From positions 2,790,001-2,854,000 of the forward strand of contig CM034099.1 of NCBI GenBank assembly GCA_019914945.1: DNA of 64,000 nucleotides, in the 5' to 3' direction. The first letter of the stretch is position 1. Every line of letters starts with the position of its first letter. Both the position numbers and the translations under genes were made by a program. Positions 49,601-62,794 of this stretch are shown here, piece by piece. Source of the stretch: Typha latifolia. Taxonomy: Eukaryota; Streptophyta; Magnoliopsida; Poales; Typhaceae. The notes under the pieces are model-generated. The model was given only the letters and a program-made list of their open reading frames with translations. It made no database searches and was not told the origin of the DNA.

Positions 49601-52600
49601 GGTTAACTTTGCGTTCGAAACTCCAGACAAAGGATGTTATGACAATAAAAGGATTTTCTAGGTGATCGAAAATTATTGCCTTCTCTACTATATCGAAGAG
49701 GAGTATTAATAATATCTTTCTAACTTAGTGATCATATCAGTGCCCTCCTTTCTCCCTATTCTACGCTATGGGAATTTCACCACTCATCTTAACGCGATGT
49801 GATCAGTTTTGGGACATTCTCTATGTGCTTCATGCCGTCATATCGAGGTGGGTCGAACATGCTCATCTGCATAAAATAAATAAAATTGGAAAGAAAAAAT
49901 ATAAATATAATTTAAAAGAAAACCACACGAGAAAGGAAAATTTTAAGGATAAGGCCAAGTTTTATATACCATATATCCCTGTCTGTTGGTTGGGCATTAC
50001 ATCAACCATTTAGTCCATTCTTTATCCCTCCAAGTTGCTATCGTGTTCAACCAATGGGAAGAGAAGGCTCCTAATCTTGCATGATAATGGCGTCTACCAG
50101 CACAACTCTTGAAGTAAATGGGTAGAAGAGGACTAGCTACAGGGACACTGCATATGGTGTTTTTTTAAATGAAAAATATAAATCTCTTGTTGACAAGAAT
50201 TTTTTTAGGAAAAACGAAAGGGAAAGAGAGAAGGTGGCTTGTCCAAGTAGGAGATTGTGTAATGGCCAAAGTAGCAGCCACTAAATAACCTTGACCTTAT
50301 TGTGGTGGTCCAGAATCAGTTTCTTTATCGATCTCTCTATCTTCTTCAAGAATCGAGCGGCACGATCTCTTGGGATGGGGCTGATCAGTCTATCCATCTC
50401 CATTGCTTGTCTTTCTTAAATTCTTACTAGGGATTTTGAAATTTGCTGATGCACTAATTTCGTAACGAAACTAAACGAAATGCAAGAAAATATCAATCCT
50501 TAAAATAAAAAGAGCGTGCGTAGGACTCCTGCATCAAGTTTGACTTTATAGAGAGCGAGATGTACACAGATTTATCTGAAATATTAGAGATCGAGTAAAG
50601 AAGCTATTTCTATCACCCGAACTTCGCCAAGGATATACAGTGACCGCGACAGCGAAGAAGACATTGTTGGGTTCAATGAACGATACTATGTGAACCTAAG
50701 AAGAAGGGATGCATGCAAAGAGAGAACAGCAGCATGGGTACAGATTTAGTTCATAATTTTTCCACGCACAGAGAGAGAGAGAGAGATAGAGGGGAGGGAG
50801 AGGGAGCGAGAGAAGAAAAAAGAGATAGGTTTTGTTCACAGGACATGGATAACATCTGTCAGAATCCGATTCAGTGCCTTTAACCTTTGTCAAATATAGT
50901 GGCTAACTTCTTTTGGTCCCTCCCCATCTTGTTGCCGCATCCACCTAATTCCCCAAACCCCACATAGGCCGCCTCCTATCCTTTTAGTTCTACCTCACAT
51001 CCTAAACTTTTATCTACTGGTAGTGCTTTCATCTCACCCTTCCAGGAGTTCTAACTTCCATTAGATCTTTGTCTGCCGTCACGTGGAGCATGTCGTGGAA
51101 AGGGCCACGACCTTGTTTTATCCACATACCACCTCTCCCTTCTGCTAGTGATCACTGGCAAGCAAAAGGCACTTTGTACGTGCTACGCGAGTACATTTGC
51201 TCACTGGCTTGTGGGTGATTGATAGCTAGGAGTTTGCAGTCTCATTCTCTTTTAGTCTCTTGGTGGATATAGCAAAGTACTGGAAATAAAGGGCTAGCAT
51301 TTAAACCGTGCATATCAGCTTACCAATAGTTCAAAAACACTGATGTTGGAAAAGGATAAATACATGGTTCATATTCTCTTGTAAACATTTGAATTCTTTG
51401 GTGCTCATCGAGATAACGTTGGGAAATCGACAGCTGCCTCAATAGAGTAATGGAGAATTGCAGATAACCATTCCCATCTTGGTCCCACCTTAACACCTCC
51501 ATTTCTTTTTATATACAGAAAAGGACCTCTTTGCATAAGATAGATAGATAGATAAATCGATATAAATAGATATATGTAGAGAGGGAGAGAGAGGGACACC
51601 TTTATGTAATGTGCACAAGTTATTGGTTGGTTATGGTGGGATGAGTCATTGGCCTTATCTTCCACATGGACACCATTTCCTTTACAACAACACTAAGCAT
51701 CTATAGATTCGAGTGTTTCTACGTTGAAATAGAAACAGACTGTGTAAAAGAAGAACTTCTTTTTGAAGTGTGAAATTAACATTTCACCCCGCGCGCCCTC
51801 TGATCGAGGATCCTCTCAAGAGCCACGGTTGTACGAAATCAGTTTCCAGCTAACACAATGGCCGTGGCTGCACGCATCCTGGCTTGCAGGGGATCCCTGC
51901 CATTTTTACACACCTGTTAATGGAGTCTTAGTCACCCTGAGGGGGAGTAGGGACCTCCATAGTCTATGCTTTCACTCACTGACATCATGATTAGATTGCA
52001 AGTTCTGACCCTCTCGTCTTCTAGCACGTGTACACGAGCATGTACATGGGAGGAAATGGAGCTACTTTTGTACTCAAAGTCCAAGTCAAATGCTTGCGAG
52101 TTGGGGAAGTGGCATCTTGAAATTGTCAATCGATCGATCTAATGTGGGAGATCTTCTTCCCGAGAGAGGAGACGCAAGGAGTAGATCAAGGTGGTGCCAA
52201 CCACTGTGGGTACTGTCACTTGGGAGGACCACCATGTTATTATGTTATTTTGTAAGGAGGAAGAAGGTATGGTGCCGTGGTGGTGGTGGTGGTGGTGGTG
52301 TACAAGTATTCTAGTGCATAATTTTTTTTTCTTCTCGTGTGTTGGATTCTCTTTAATGATTAAAGAGGACCCATGTTAATATGTAGACACGTGTTGCAAC
52401 CATATGTAAAACAAATCTTGAACTCCAAATCCATAACAAACAAAAAAAACGGTGGATTTCGTCTTTTCCTTTTATACACTCAATTCGACTCTCTTGGTAA
52501 TAATTATAGTGGATGGAAATGTACTGAGATGATTGGAAAGACGATGTTATATGAGAAGTGGAAAGTTTTAAATATAGGCAAAGCCCAACCCACTTTAATA

Positions 52601-54561
52601 TTGCTATTGGGCCTAAACGTGCATCCAACTTCGGGCCTCATAAACTATAACTAGTTCCTTTGCTGAGTCCATGGAGTGATAAAAGAATTAAGAGATGAAA
52701 TATTAAACGATATATTTTTCATGCAACTTTGATTATGCACCGCTAAGACGTTTTCCTTCTCTTGTTATCATAGCATAATCTCACAAGTTTAACCAAAACG
52801 ATAAAGTCAACAAATAATTTATCGAGGAAATTAGTGAGAATCAATTGTTGGATTCTTATTTTATCTAGTCTTAATTAATTATTTCATCGTGTAGACATCA
52901 ACTACAAAGGAAGCAGCCGTGCAAGTATTAGAATGCTTTTTAAGAAGGAAAAAAAAAGTATTAGATTGTGATTAATATTAAAATATTCGAGATTCAGAAG
53001 GGCTGATGTCTTGTTTCGTTGACTTCGATCTTCGTGCAGTCAATTTCCGACAACGTGCCATCGATTTGCAGACCATTTTCCATTCTTAAGCCAACCATAG
53101 TTGACTGACTAAATACACCAACCAACTTTTGTAAAATTAGTAGTAGTTACCTCCTCTGCTAACAAAGATGGTCGAATGATTAACTTAAATAAAAATTAAT
53201 TATTTAACAGTATGGAAGCTTAGTTTAATGGTTAGACTCAGCTTAGTTTATAACTCAACGATGTGGTAGTTTAAAGGATAGTGTATTGGCTTGGAGTAAT
53301 GTTTCGGTAATAATATTTAATAAATTATTTTTAATATTTTATTATTAAAATTAATAAATATACGTAAATAACCAAAAAATTATTAGCTTTTAAAATTTAT
53401 AGTGTGAAATATTAATCAATGATCTTGTTACATGATTGAAGATATTTTTGGTTGTACTATAATATTGTATAAAATATTAGATATCTTCTAAATTATTTAA
53501 AATCATTTATGCAAGGCTAACATAATATATTTTGAATCTAAGTTTGATTTTTTTAAATAATAATTAATTAATTAGAAAGAAGTCGGAATTTGAAAAAGTA
53601 CCAACACTCCTTGATGCGAGCTGTTGCTAAATTACTAAATAATTTTCTACATAATAACTATTTAATATTGTAGTTGATTCTACAAACTTTTTGGTCGTAA
53701 GAAAGAGCACCTCCAAGCTCTACTAAAGTTTTAATTAGTTTAATTATTATTATAATTAATTAAATTTAATTTATTTAATATTTTTGAAGTAACACAATAA
53801 TTCTGACAATAAGTTTAATAATTTAAATAGTTTCTGTCACACGGGTTTCTCCTTGATCAATAGAAATGGAACTTATTCCAAACGAAAGGCAAATATCGCA
53901 GTCCTGGTACTCTGCCAGCATTTGATTCGCTATTGGATCGTCAAACAATTAATCCTTTTTGAAAGCCAACTAAGGCCTGCCAAGTGTCGAGGGCAGGTAA
54001 ATTAATCCAGCTTGAGCTGCAGACAATCTGCTGCTAAAATCTTTTCAGCCAACCAAGAGTTGCCATAATGCCATTACCATTTGCCAAGCGCAATCCATGG
54101 GCGAAGCAAAAGAATTCCTGCAACCGTGTCTGCGGACGATCTTTACTTAACATGTTTGTTTCTTGCGTTTTGACCCCCTCACTTTCCGGTCAATTCCCCA
54201 AAGCTAAAGGAGAAGCTGCCACTAACCGGACTCCCATCCCTTCTCTCTCAGCTTATTTCGGATCCATCTCTCTCTCTCTCTTCAAAGATCATTTCTTTCC
54301 TCTCCTACCACGAGAGACCGATTACCGCGTGCGCGCAACTCCCACTAATACCCCAGTAACTTCCAGGGATCTACAAAAGGAAACAGACAACGGGGGCTTC
54401 ATTTTAGAGGCCTCCCACATGGAATTTGCTGCTGCAAATCCCTTTCTCTAGCCATTACATTCTCTTTTTAGGTTGGAGTAGTAGGGTGCCCATCTGAGAA
54501 AGACGTCTAATTTGGCCCTGAGAGGAGCAGGAACCGACTAAAGATTGGATTTGGCGGGAGG
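49601..54561. other. Intergenic DNA upstream of the Ca2+-ATPase gene
   Basis: About 5 kb without a supported gene. It contains GA-rich tracts near 50768-50786 and 51580-51592, a (GGT)n run at 52278-52300 and very AT-rich DNA at 52.7-53.9 kb. Near 53235-53310 it carries a TAACTCAACGATGTGG... GCTTGGAGTAATG sequence resembling the 16.8-kb minisatellite. From about 54.07 to 54.55 kb composition rises; CT-rich stretches (about 54269-54285) suggest the promoter and leader of the downstream gene. A 127-codon frame there (54068-54451) has no family resemblance. Confidence 0.5.
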
Positions 54562-57500
54562 ATGGAGAGCTATCTGAACCAGAACTTTGGTGGGGTGAAG
54601 TCGAAGCACTCCTCGGAGGAGGCGTTGCAGCGATGGCGGAATCTGGTCGGCGTCGTCAAGAACCCGAAGCGACGGTTCCGCTTCACCGCCAACCTCTCGA
54701 AGCGCTCGGAGGCCGCCGCCATGAAGAGGACCAACCAGGTTGATGCTTTTCCTCTGGTTCCTTTGATTTCATGTATTTCGGGTTTTAAAGCAGGTACTTT
54801 TCTTTGTTTGAAAGCATTCAAGGGTTTTTTATGGTGGAACCATACCTGATTCAGGATTATAAGGAAATATTAGATTTCGCGGTTTAACTGTTATCAAATG
54901 AATATCTTCGAGGCTTTAAATAGTAATCTATAGTTGGAAGGATCTTCCAAAATATCTTCATATGAATCTACTTTTTGATAGTAAATTGTCTTGGTGTTCT
55001 TTTTCCCCTGGGCCAAATTGGATCAAATGGTAATAACAAGACGCAAATTAGTGAAAGAAATAGTGAGAAAAATGGAATTAGATGGAACTCAAGCCGCATA
55101 ACAGTGCTAGAAGGTAAAGAAATATGGCATGAATATATAAAATTATGCAAAAACAAATATCAGCCGAAGGACGATTGATATGTCATGTGACAGATTTCAC
55201 CATGGTTTCTCTTTTACCTTGCCAAAGTTGTCGAGATGACACAAAAGAGGGTAACGACAGAACACTTAACAGCGGAAAGTTACAAACTACAATTTGTCAG
55301 ATGTATAAGAGATTGATCGTATATTTTCACCTTTTGCACCTCTTTGATGGCTATTATTTCTGTTGTTTTCCTCAGCTTGATAATTGTCTTCTATATTCCT
55401 CATTTCCTCTGTCTTGGTAATTGGCATAATAAATATCACCAAAGGCAATTTAGTTGCTGCAGTGTTTGTTTGTCTTTTTTAAATCCTGTCCTCCCTATGG
55501 GGAGGATGTTGATGGAGTTAAGTTTATCGGTGTACAGAATGTAAGTAAAATCAACACTTTCACTATTGCTCCTCTGTCTGCCTAAAGTATATCCTTGCTT
55601 CCCTACTTGTGTGACTAGATTGAACTTTCAACTTCTAGGAGAATGAAGGAGGTTGCAATTGAGGGAAAAGATAATAGCAAAATGGTGGGGAATCAGAAAG
55701 GAGATATTTAGTGGAATCCCCTAACAGACTCAAATGGATTGTTTCAGATCTTCATACTTATGGAGAATGAAGGAGGTTGCAATTGAGGGAAAAGATAATA
55801 GCAAAATGGTGGGGGATCAGAAAGGAGATATTTTGTGGAATCCCCCAACAGACTCAAATGGATTATTTCAGATCTTCATACTTATGGAAAATGACTTTAA
55901 AACTTACAGTATGTTCTCATCATCTCATGTTAATGCATCAGATTGCTCCATGCGATACATTCAGTAATTGTTTTATCAACTGTAAGAGTCATTGCATGCA
56001 CTGTTAAGTAAAGCACAAAACGAAGTTCAACCTAAATGTCTTCAATTCTTGATCAAGTATGAATTGTATTATGCATGTCGGCAATTAATACTCTTTCTTA
56101 AATTCATTAATAGATATGTAGAATCCATGATTTTATATTTGATTAATCTGATGTAAGTGACATCTTTCCTTTTTAGACTTTCTTAATCTACGATATTCCA
56201 ATTTGAGTGGCTCATTCTTACTTAACAAAGTCACTTGTTTTTTCCTGCAGGAGAAGTTGCGGGTTGCTGTTTTGGTTTCAAAAGCTGCACTTCAGTTTAT
56301 ACATGGTAATTTGTCAATCTTTGTCAAGCTCTATCCTGTTGTGAGTTCTTAATTTTACCTTAAGAGTAAATTTGTCCAGGTATCACGCCTAGCGAGTACA
56401 CTGTACCTGCTGAAGTCCAGGCTGCGGGCTTTCAAATTTGTGCCGATGAATTGGGTTCAATTGTTGAAGGCCATGATCTGAAGAAGATGAAAGCACATGG
56501 TGGTGTAGCTGGTTTGGCAAACAAGTTGTCAACATCAGTATCTGATGGACTTGTAGCTACAGAGGATAGCTTGAAGCGCAGGCAGGAGGTTTATGGTGTA
56601 AATAAATTTGCTGAAACTCAACTCCGGAGCTTTTGGGTTTTTGTGTGGGAAGCACTTCAAGATACGACTCTTATCATTCTTGCTGTGTGCGCCTTTGTGT
56701 CCTTGATTGTTGGCATTGCTACAGAAGGTTGGCCAAGAGGTGCCCATGATGGCCTTGGTATTGTTGCAAGCATCCTTTTAGTTGTCTTTGTCACTGCAAT
56801 AAGTGATTACCGGCAATCTTTGCAATTTAAGGATTTGGATAAGGAGAAAAAGAAAATATCTATACAAGTAACACGTAATGGGTTCAGACAGAAGATTTCA
56901 ATATATGATCTTCTCCCTGGTGATATTGTGCATCTGTCTATTGGAGATCAGGTCCCTGCAGATGGCTTATTTGTTTCTGGATTCTCTGTATTAATCAATG
57001 AATCCAGTCTAACAGGAGAGAGTGAGCCTGTTGTGGTAAACACAGAGTATCCTTTTCTTCTATCAGGAACTAAGGTTCAAGATGGATCTTGTAAAATGTT
57101 GGTGACGACTGTTGGAATGAGAACCCAGTGGGGTAAGCTGATGGCGACGCTTAGTGAAGGCGGAGATGATGAGACTCCATTGCAGGTAAAGTTGAATGGA
57201 GTTGCAAGTATTATAGGGAAAATTGGCCTGTTTTTCGCTGTTGTGACATTTGCTGTGCTAGCTGAAGGCTTACTGAGAGGTAAATATCAAGATGGCTCAT
57301 ACTTGAGTTGGTCTGGAGACGATGCACTAGAATTGTTGGAATATTTTGCTATTGCAGTTACTATAGTTGTGGTCGCAGTTCCTGAAGGGCTTCCATTGGC
57401 TGTAACCTTGAGCCTTGCTTTTGCCATGAAAAAGATGATGAACGACAAAGCACTTGTCCGCCATCTTGCTGCTTGTGAGACTATGGGATCATCTACCACA

Positions 57501-60500
57501 ATTTGCAGTGATAAGACAGGGACACTAACAACGAATCACATGACAGTTGTTAAGGCTTGCATATGTGGAAATATCAAGGAAGTAGGAAACTCTGAGAAGG
57601 CTGTTAGTATGTGCTCTGCACTTCCAGATGTTGTAGTAGAAACTCTATTGCAGTCGATATTTAATAACACCGGTGGTGAAGTTGTTATAAATCAAGATGG
57701 GAAACTTGAAATTCTTGGTACACCAACTGAGACTGCTCTATTAGAATTTGGCTTGTCGCTAGGTGGAAATTTTCAGGCTGTGCGCCAGGAAAGCAGCCTT
57801 GTCAAAGTCGAACCTTTCAACTCTCTGAAGAAGAGAATGGGGGTGGTGATCCAACTTCCAGGCGGAGGATACCGTGCACATTGCAAAGGTGCTTCTGAAA
57901 TTATATTGGCTGCTTGTGATAAATTTCTAGATACTGAAGGTAACATTGTTCCTCTTGATGAAGCATCTATCAGCCATCTCAAGAGTACAATTGAAAGCTT
58001 TGCTAATGAAGCACTTCGTACTCTTTGCCTGGCCTATGTGGAACTTGAAAATGGTTTCTCAGCTGACCAACCAATTCCAGTTGATGGATATACTTGTATT
58101 GGAATTGTGGGTATCAAAGATCCTGTCCGGCCAGGTGTGAAGGAGTCGGTTGCAATCTGTAGGTCTGCTGGTATTACTGTGAGAATGGTTACAGGAGACA
58201 ACATAAATACAGCAAAGGCAATTGCTCGGGAATGTGGGATCCTCACAGATGATGGGGTGGCTATTGAAGGTCCAGAATTCAGAGAAAAGAGTCTAGAAGA
58301 ATTGAATGATTTAATTCCAAGAATTCAGGTCTATTACAGTATTACTTGAAACAGTAAAGTTTCCTGATAATATACACTTTTTCTGTGAATCTAACTCGAT
58401 AAGTTTTATTTGTCAGGTGATGGCTAGATCTTCACCGTTAGATAAACATACCTTGGTAAAACATCTGCGCACCACGTTTAATGAAGTTGTTGCTGTGACT
58501 GGTGATGGTACAAATGATGCTCCAGCGCTGCATGAGGCCGATATTGGACTTGCAATGGGTATTGCAGGAACTGAGGTAATATATCTATGCTTGCCACTGA
58601 GCATATGCCTTTTGCTGAATAAGGGAATTAAGATTAAAGAAAGCATTACGGAGTATGTACCTTTTTTTGTCAAGCTCCTTACAGAGGGAAGCTTGCTAGA
58701 TTACTTTCAATTTTATGATTTTATCTAAGCACATATGTCATTGAAGCTGCTAGACTGTCATTTATCAACATGTTTCTTTCTATACTCTTTCGGCACTAAC
58801 TTATTGAAAACGTCTCACAATCTATGGGACATGGTTATATAAGTAAATGCATTTTCCCCTCTTTATTCTATCAAACTGTCTTAGTATATCAAATATATTA
58901 TTTATTTTGATGTAGCAGACTGTCATTGTTTTCTTTATGTTATCATTATTTTATATTACAGAGGGAAGCTAGCAAGAATACATCAATTGGATCTAATACA
59001 TATGGCATTTAAGCTGCCAGACTGTCATTTATCAACATATTTCTTTCTATACTCTTTTGGCACTAATTTATTGAAAACGTTCTCATAATCTATAGGACAT
59101 TGTTATATAAGTAAATGAATTGTTCCCTCTTTATTCCAAAAAGTTGTCTCAGTATATCAAACATACTATTTATTTTAGTGTAGCAGAATGTCACTGTTTT
59201 CTTTATGTTATTGTTATTTTACATTATATTTATATTTGATTATCTTCATGCAAAGTTTGTTTCTGATCAACAACTATAAAGTACAGGAGTTTAATCAGGA
59301 TCCTGATTCTCCTATAGACAGGTTTCTTTGTCTTTTTCACAGAAAATAGACATTTTTAATTCTCGTGTCCTGGCATTAGTCATGAAAATTCACTTGCTAG
59401 TTGTTATAGTTCTGTTAAAAGACTATCGAATAGCATAAGTTCCCTCATCTGATTTGTCTATTTGCTCTAACAGTTTTATCAGGCCTTATCAGTAATACGT
59501 CTTTTGTTTAATTCTTTTGTGTAGGTGGCCAAAGAGAGTGCTGATGTGATTATTCTTGATGATAATTTTTCAACTATTGTTACTGTTGCAAGATGGGGAC
59601 GATCTGTATACATAAATATTCAGAAGTTTGTGCAGTTTCAGCTGACTGTCAATGTGGTTGCTCTTATTGTGAATTTCTCCTCAGCTTGTTTAACAGGTAC
59701 ATAGCTGTATCTTTCTAGTGTTTTCGGAAGAGCCACTTTCCAAAAGCTATTTCTTATTGTTATTTTTCTTTTGCATGCCTTTATCATAGGGAATGCACCT
59801 CTCACTGCTGTTCAGCTGCTTTGGGTCAACATGATCATGGATACACTTGGAGCACTTGCATTAGCCACTGAGCCACCTAATAATGACTTGATGAAAAGAG
59901 CTCCAGTAGGAAGGAAAGGGAATTTTATCAGCAATGTAATGTGGAGGAATATTTTGGGACAATCCTTTTATCAGTTTATTGTGATATGGTATCTCCAGAC
60001 GGAAGGGAAAGGACTATTCCGACTAGAGGATCCCTCTTCTGATGCTACACTGAATACACTTATTTTCAACACTTTTGTGTTTTGTCAGGTAAATGCATGT
60101 CATTAGTGCCTTTTCTATTGGTATCTTAGTTGCTTCCTCTCTCTTAGTGCAGATGTTTAAAGCTATACTGCCCAAATATGGAATTTGAGAAGAAATTCTC
60201 TTTTCCTGAATTCCTGTATCTTATCTCAATTAAATTGGACTTAGATGAAACCAAATGTATCTTATTATTTACTGCATGGCATCTAGATTCTTGCCATCAT
60301 TTTCTTAAGCTAGATTCTAGTGGTTTAAAAGGAAATCACAGATCTTACCTTGTTAACCATTCAAGATCTGCATTTTTTTGAGTGACATGGAAATGTGCGA
60401 TTGACTTATTTCTTGACATGCTAATATGATTTGGCCAATTATTACATCTCTAAAGCTACAACAGATAATTCTCAAATAGTTAACATTATTTTGATAGAGT

Positions 60501-60801
60501 ACAGAATACCAAGTGCCAAAATCCTAAACATTAACCATCTGAGTCTACGATTATTGTACAGGTGTTCAATGAGATCAGCTCAAGAGAGATGGAGAAGATT
60601 GACGTCTTCAAGGGCATTTTGGATAACTATGTATTCGTGGGTGTCATCGCTACCACTGTCATCTTTCAAGTCATAATTGTTCAATACCTTGGAGATTTTG
60701 CAAACACAACACCACTTACATTAATGCAGTGGTTTGCAAGTGTCTTCATTGGGTTCCTTGGCATGCCTATCGCTGCTGCTGTCAAATTGATCCCGATCTA
60801 A
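54562..60801 (+). CDS. ACA: Autoinhibited Ca2+-ATPase, P2B type (ACA)
   Basis: Seven exons (54562-54738, 56251-56305, 56380-58328, 58417-58575, 59525-59696, 59790-60088, 60562-60801) give 1016 residues, the normal size. The pump exports Ca2+ from the cytosol using ATP. The N-terminus carries the calmodulin-binding autoinhibitory region [18 protein letters not shown]. Further: TGES actuator loop (about residue 289), [16 protein letters not shown] in TM4, phosphorylated Asp455 in [14 protein letters not shown] nucleotide-binding loop, [18 protein letters not shown] hinge, and TM5-TM6 with [10 protein letters not shown] and [19 protein letters not shown]. Several other hydrophobic segments are clear, including [15 protein letters not shown] and the C-terminal pair. 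It resembles rice enzymes labelled plasma-membrane type, but plant ACAs of this clade can also sit in ER or plastid envelope, so location is open. No C-terminal extension, as expected for P2B pumps of plants. Confidence 0.97.
55638..55885 (+). repeat. Tandem duplication, 2 x 124 bp, in Ca2+-ATPase intron 1
   Basis: Copy 1 is 55638-55761 and copy 2 is 55762-55885, both beginning GGAGAATGAAGGAGGTTGCA and ending CTTCATACTTAT. They differ at only a few positions, so the duplication is recent. Confidence 0.93.
58680..59227 (+). repeat. Tandem duplication, about 2 x 275 bp, in Ca2+-ATPase intron 4
   Basis: Both copies begin ACAGAGGGAAGCT and share GACTGTCATTTATCAACAT, TTTCTTTCTATACTCTTT, GTTATATAAGTAAATG and TTTTCTTTATGTTAT in the same order. 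Copies are about 278 and 270 bases, with moderate divergence, so this event is older than the duplication in intron 1. Confidence 0.88.
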
Positions 60802-62794
60802 GTAATTATCTGATATGAAGTTAGTGACTTTGAATTTTTTTTTGTTTAGCAATTTTTCATGGTTATTCTGCTTGCCCGCCTCCTGATATTGTTCTGCAAC
60901 AGTTCGTCAGGGAGAAGACCATGAAATGCTTGGGATATTCATCAAAATGTGGGAACAATTTTCTTTTTGCATTTACCTTGTATTTTGTTGTTTGTACTTC
61001 ATCCAAGGCTGAGTGAGCTAACCGTCCTGACTCAGAAATCAGCTATATTTTTTAGAAGGGCAATATTTCCCTACAGATATTTTAGTGTTGCTCATTGTAA
61101 TGTTGGAATTTTAATTAGAGAGTTCCACAATGGATGTTTTCTTCTTCTTCTTTTCACTTGAATTGATCATATATCTTTCTCAAATTGATGAATGACAAAG
61201 TTATTGATTTTAGCTGCACATCCAAGAGGAATAATTATTCTGACTAGCAGTTTCTTTGTTTTGCTTGAAATCCAAAGGCCAGCATCATATGATACACCAA
61301 AGCTTGTACAATGTACTTCACCCTACACTAACTTATTGCATGGCAGTACATGTCTGAATTCTATTGACCAGTCAACATGAAGCATGGCATTGTTATTTTT
61401 TTTTTCTTTTCTTGAGCTGGCAGATTTGAAGCAGCCCTTTTGTTTGGAGCCACAGGTTTCATGTATACATTCCAACTGCACAGGCCAAGTAACCCTTGTA
61501 TTATATTATGTTTCTGTTCTGCTCTCCTGCCATGTCCAGTGCAAGAGAGCTACCACTCACTTGCAAGGTGGTAGGCACTCCATTAACCTAACTATTTAAG
61601 CAAATCATGTTTCAGGCCTGCTTTTGACTGCATGGAGAAGAGAGATCTTTACAGAGATTAAAGAAGCACGCACCTCATCCACAGCCATCTGATCAAAGAT
61701 CAAACACTAGCTGGGCACAAGATAATTTTTAAAAAAAATTACACCAATACTTAGGCATGGAAAGACACACAAGGCTCTCTCCTTGAAGCAAGTGAAATGA
61801 ACAGAACCGCCCACATGCTGCACCAGTAAGTATTCCTCACAAAAGAAACTTAGCACCTGGAGGGAGAAACTGGAGGAAGTCCTTTAGCCTACCTTTACTA
61901 GTCCAACGACATTCTTTTCTGATGCTGGTGAAGTAGATGGCTTTGCCATTAGATGCTGGGAGCACTGGTCTTACTTTTTCACTTCTGTGATAGCACAAAA
62001 GCACCAACTATTGATTTCTGTATCCAAACTTAAGTTTGGAAAACTTCAAGAGGCAGTCTTTTTTTTTTCCTTCTTTTTCTTTGAAAGAGCCTTCAAGAGG
62101 TAAAGTCAATGCACTGAATAGAGACAAATAAACAGCGTCTATCTTCTCCATGAAATGTCACTAAATATTCCAACAACAAAGTTTGGCTCTGATTTGATGA
62201 CACAACATAAAGGCAAAAATAATTTCATTGCCAAGAAGCAAATCAAATCACATTAAAACCAACCATACAGGATTTCAGCTAGCCCAGAATGCACCAGAAG
62301 GTCCAGAACTCATCTGATCACAACCAGCAAGGATACAGGAAAGTACACCAATCTCCTTCAGTGAGCAATCAGCACCACACACAAGAAGAAGAAAAAAAAT
62401 ATATATAAGAGAAGGAATTACAATAAATATGGGGTAACTACTTATGAATCATGACATGAACTATGAATCACAAGGACTACTTCCAATCCTATTCACACGA
62501 ACTACTCCTCTGTTGCCTTTGTGTAATGACCTCCAAGCTTTTTCATTACACTCAGCCCTTTTCACTTTCGAGCCATAGCTTTTGCCTTCCTTTTCCTTCC
62601 CTTTCCCTTACTGTTTACATCAAGAAGTCAAGGAAGCATATAAAAAGTACCATTCCAAACTGAATTAGAGAATCAAATCACGCTCCATTGACAGCTAAAG
62701 CCACACACACACACACACACACACAAAGAAAGAAAGAAAAAAGAACAGTGCCTGGGTTTCGTGGAATCCCATCTAAAAATCCATTCAACTGCTA
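60802..62794. other. Convergent 3' region of the Ca2+-ATPase and cyclin D genes
   Basis: Holds the 3' UTRs of the two convergent genes. A (CA)n run is present at 62702-62724. Small frames in the region have no motif support, and I see no RNA gene. Confidence 0.55.

Noticed and set aside
49768..50013. 81-codon frame downstream of the LINE fragment
   Set aside because: No family match and half of it is Lys/Asn-rich low-complexity sequence.
54068..54451. 127-codon frame upstream of the Ca2+-ATPase gene
   Set aside because: No motif, and it overlaps the likely promoter and CT-rich leader. It may be a chance frame; an upstream ORF role cannot be shown without the transcript start.
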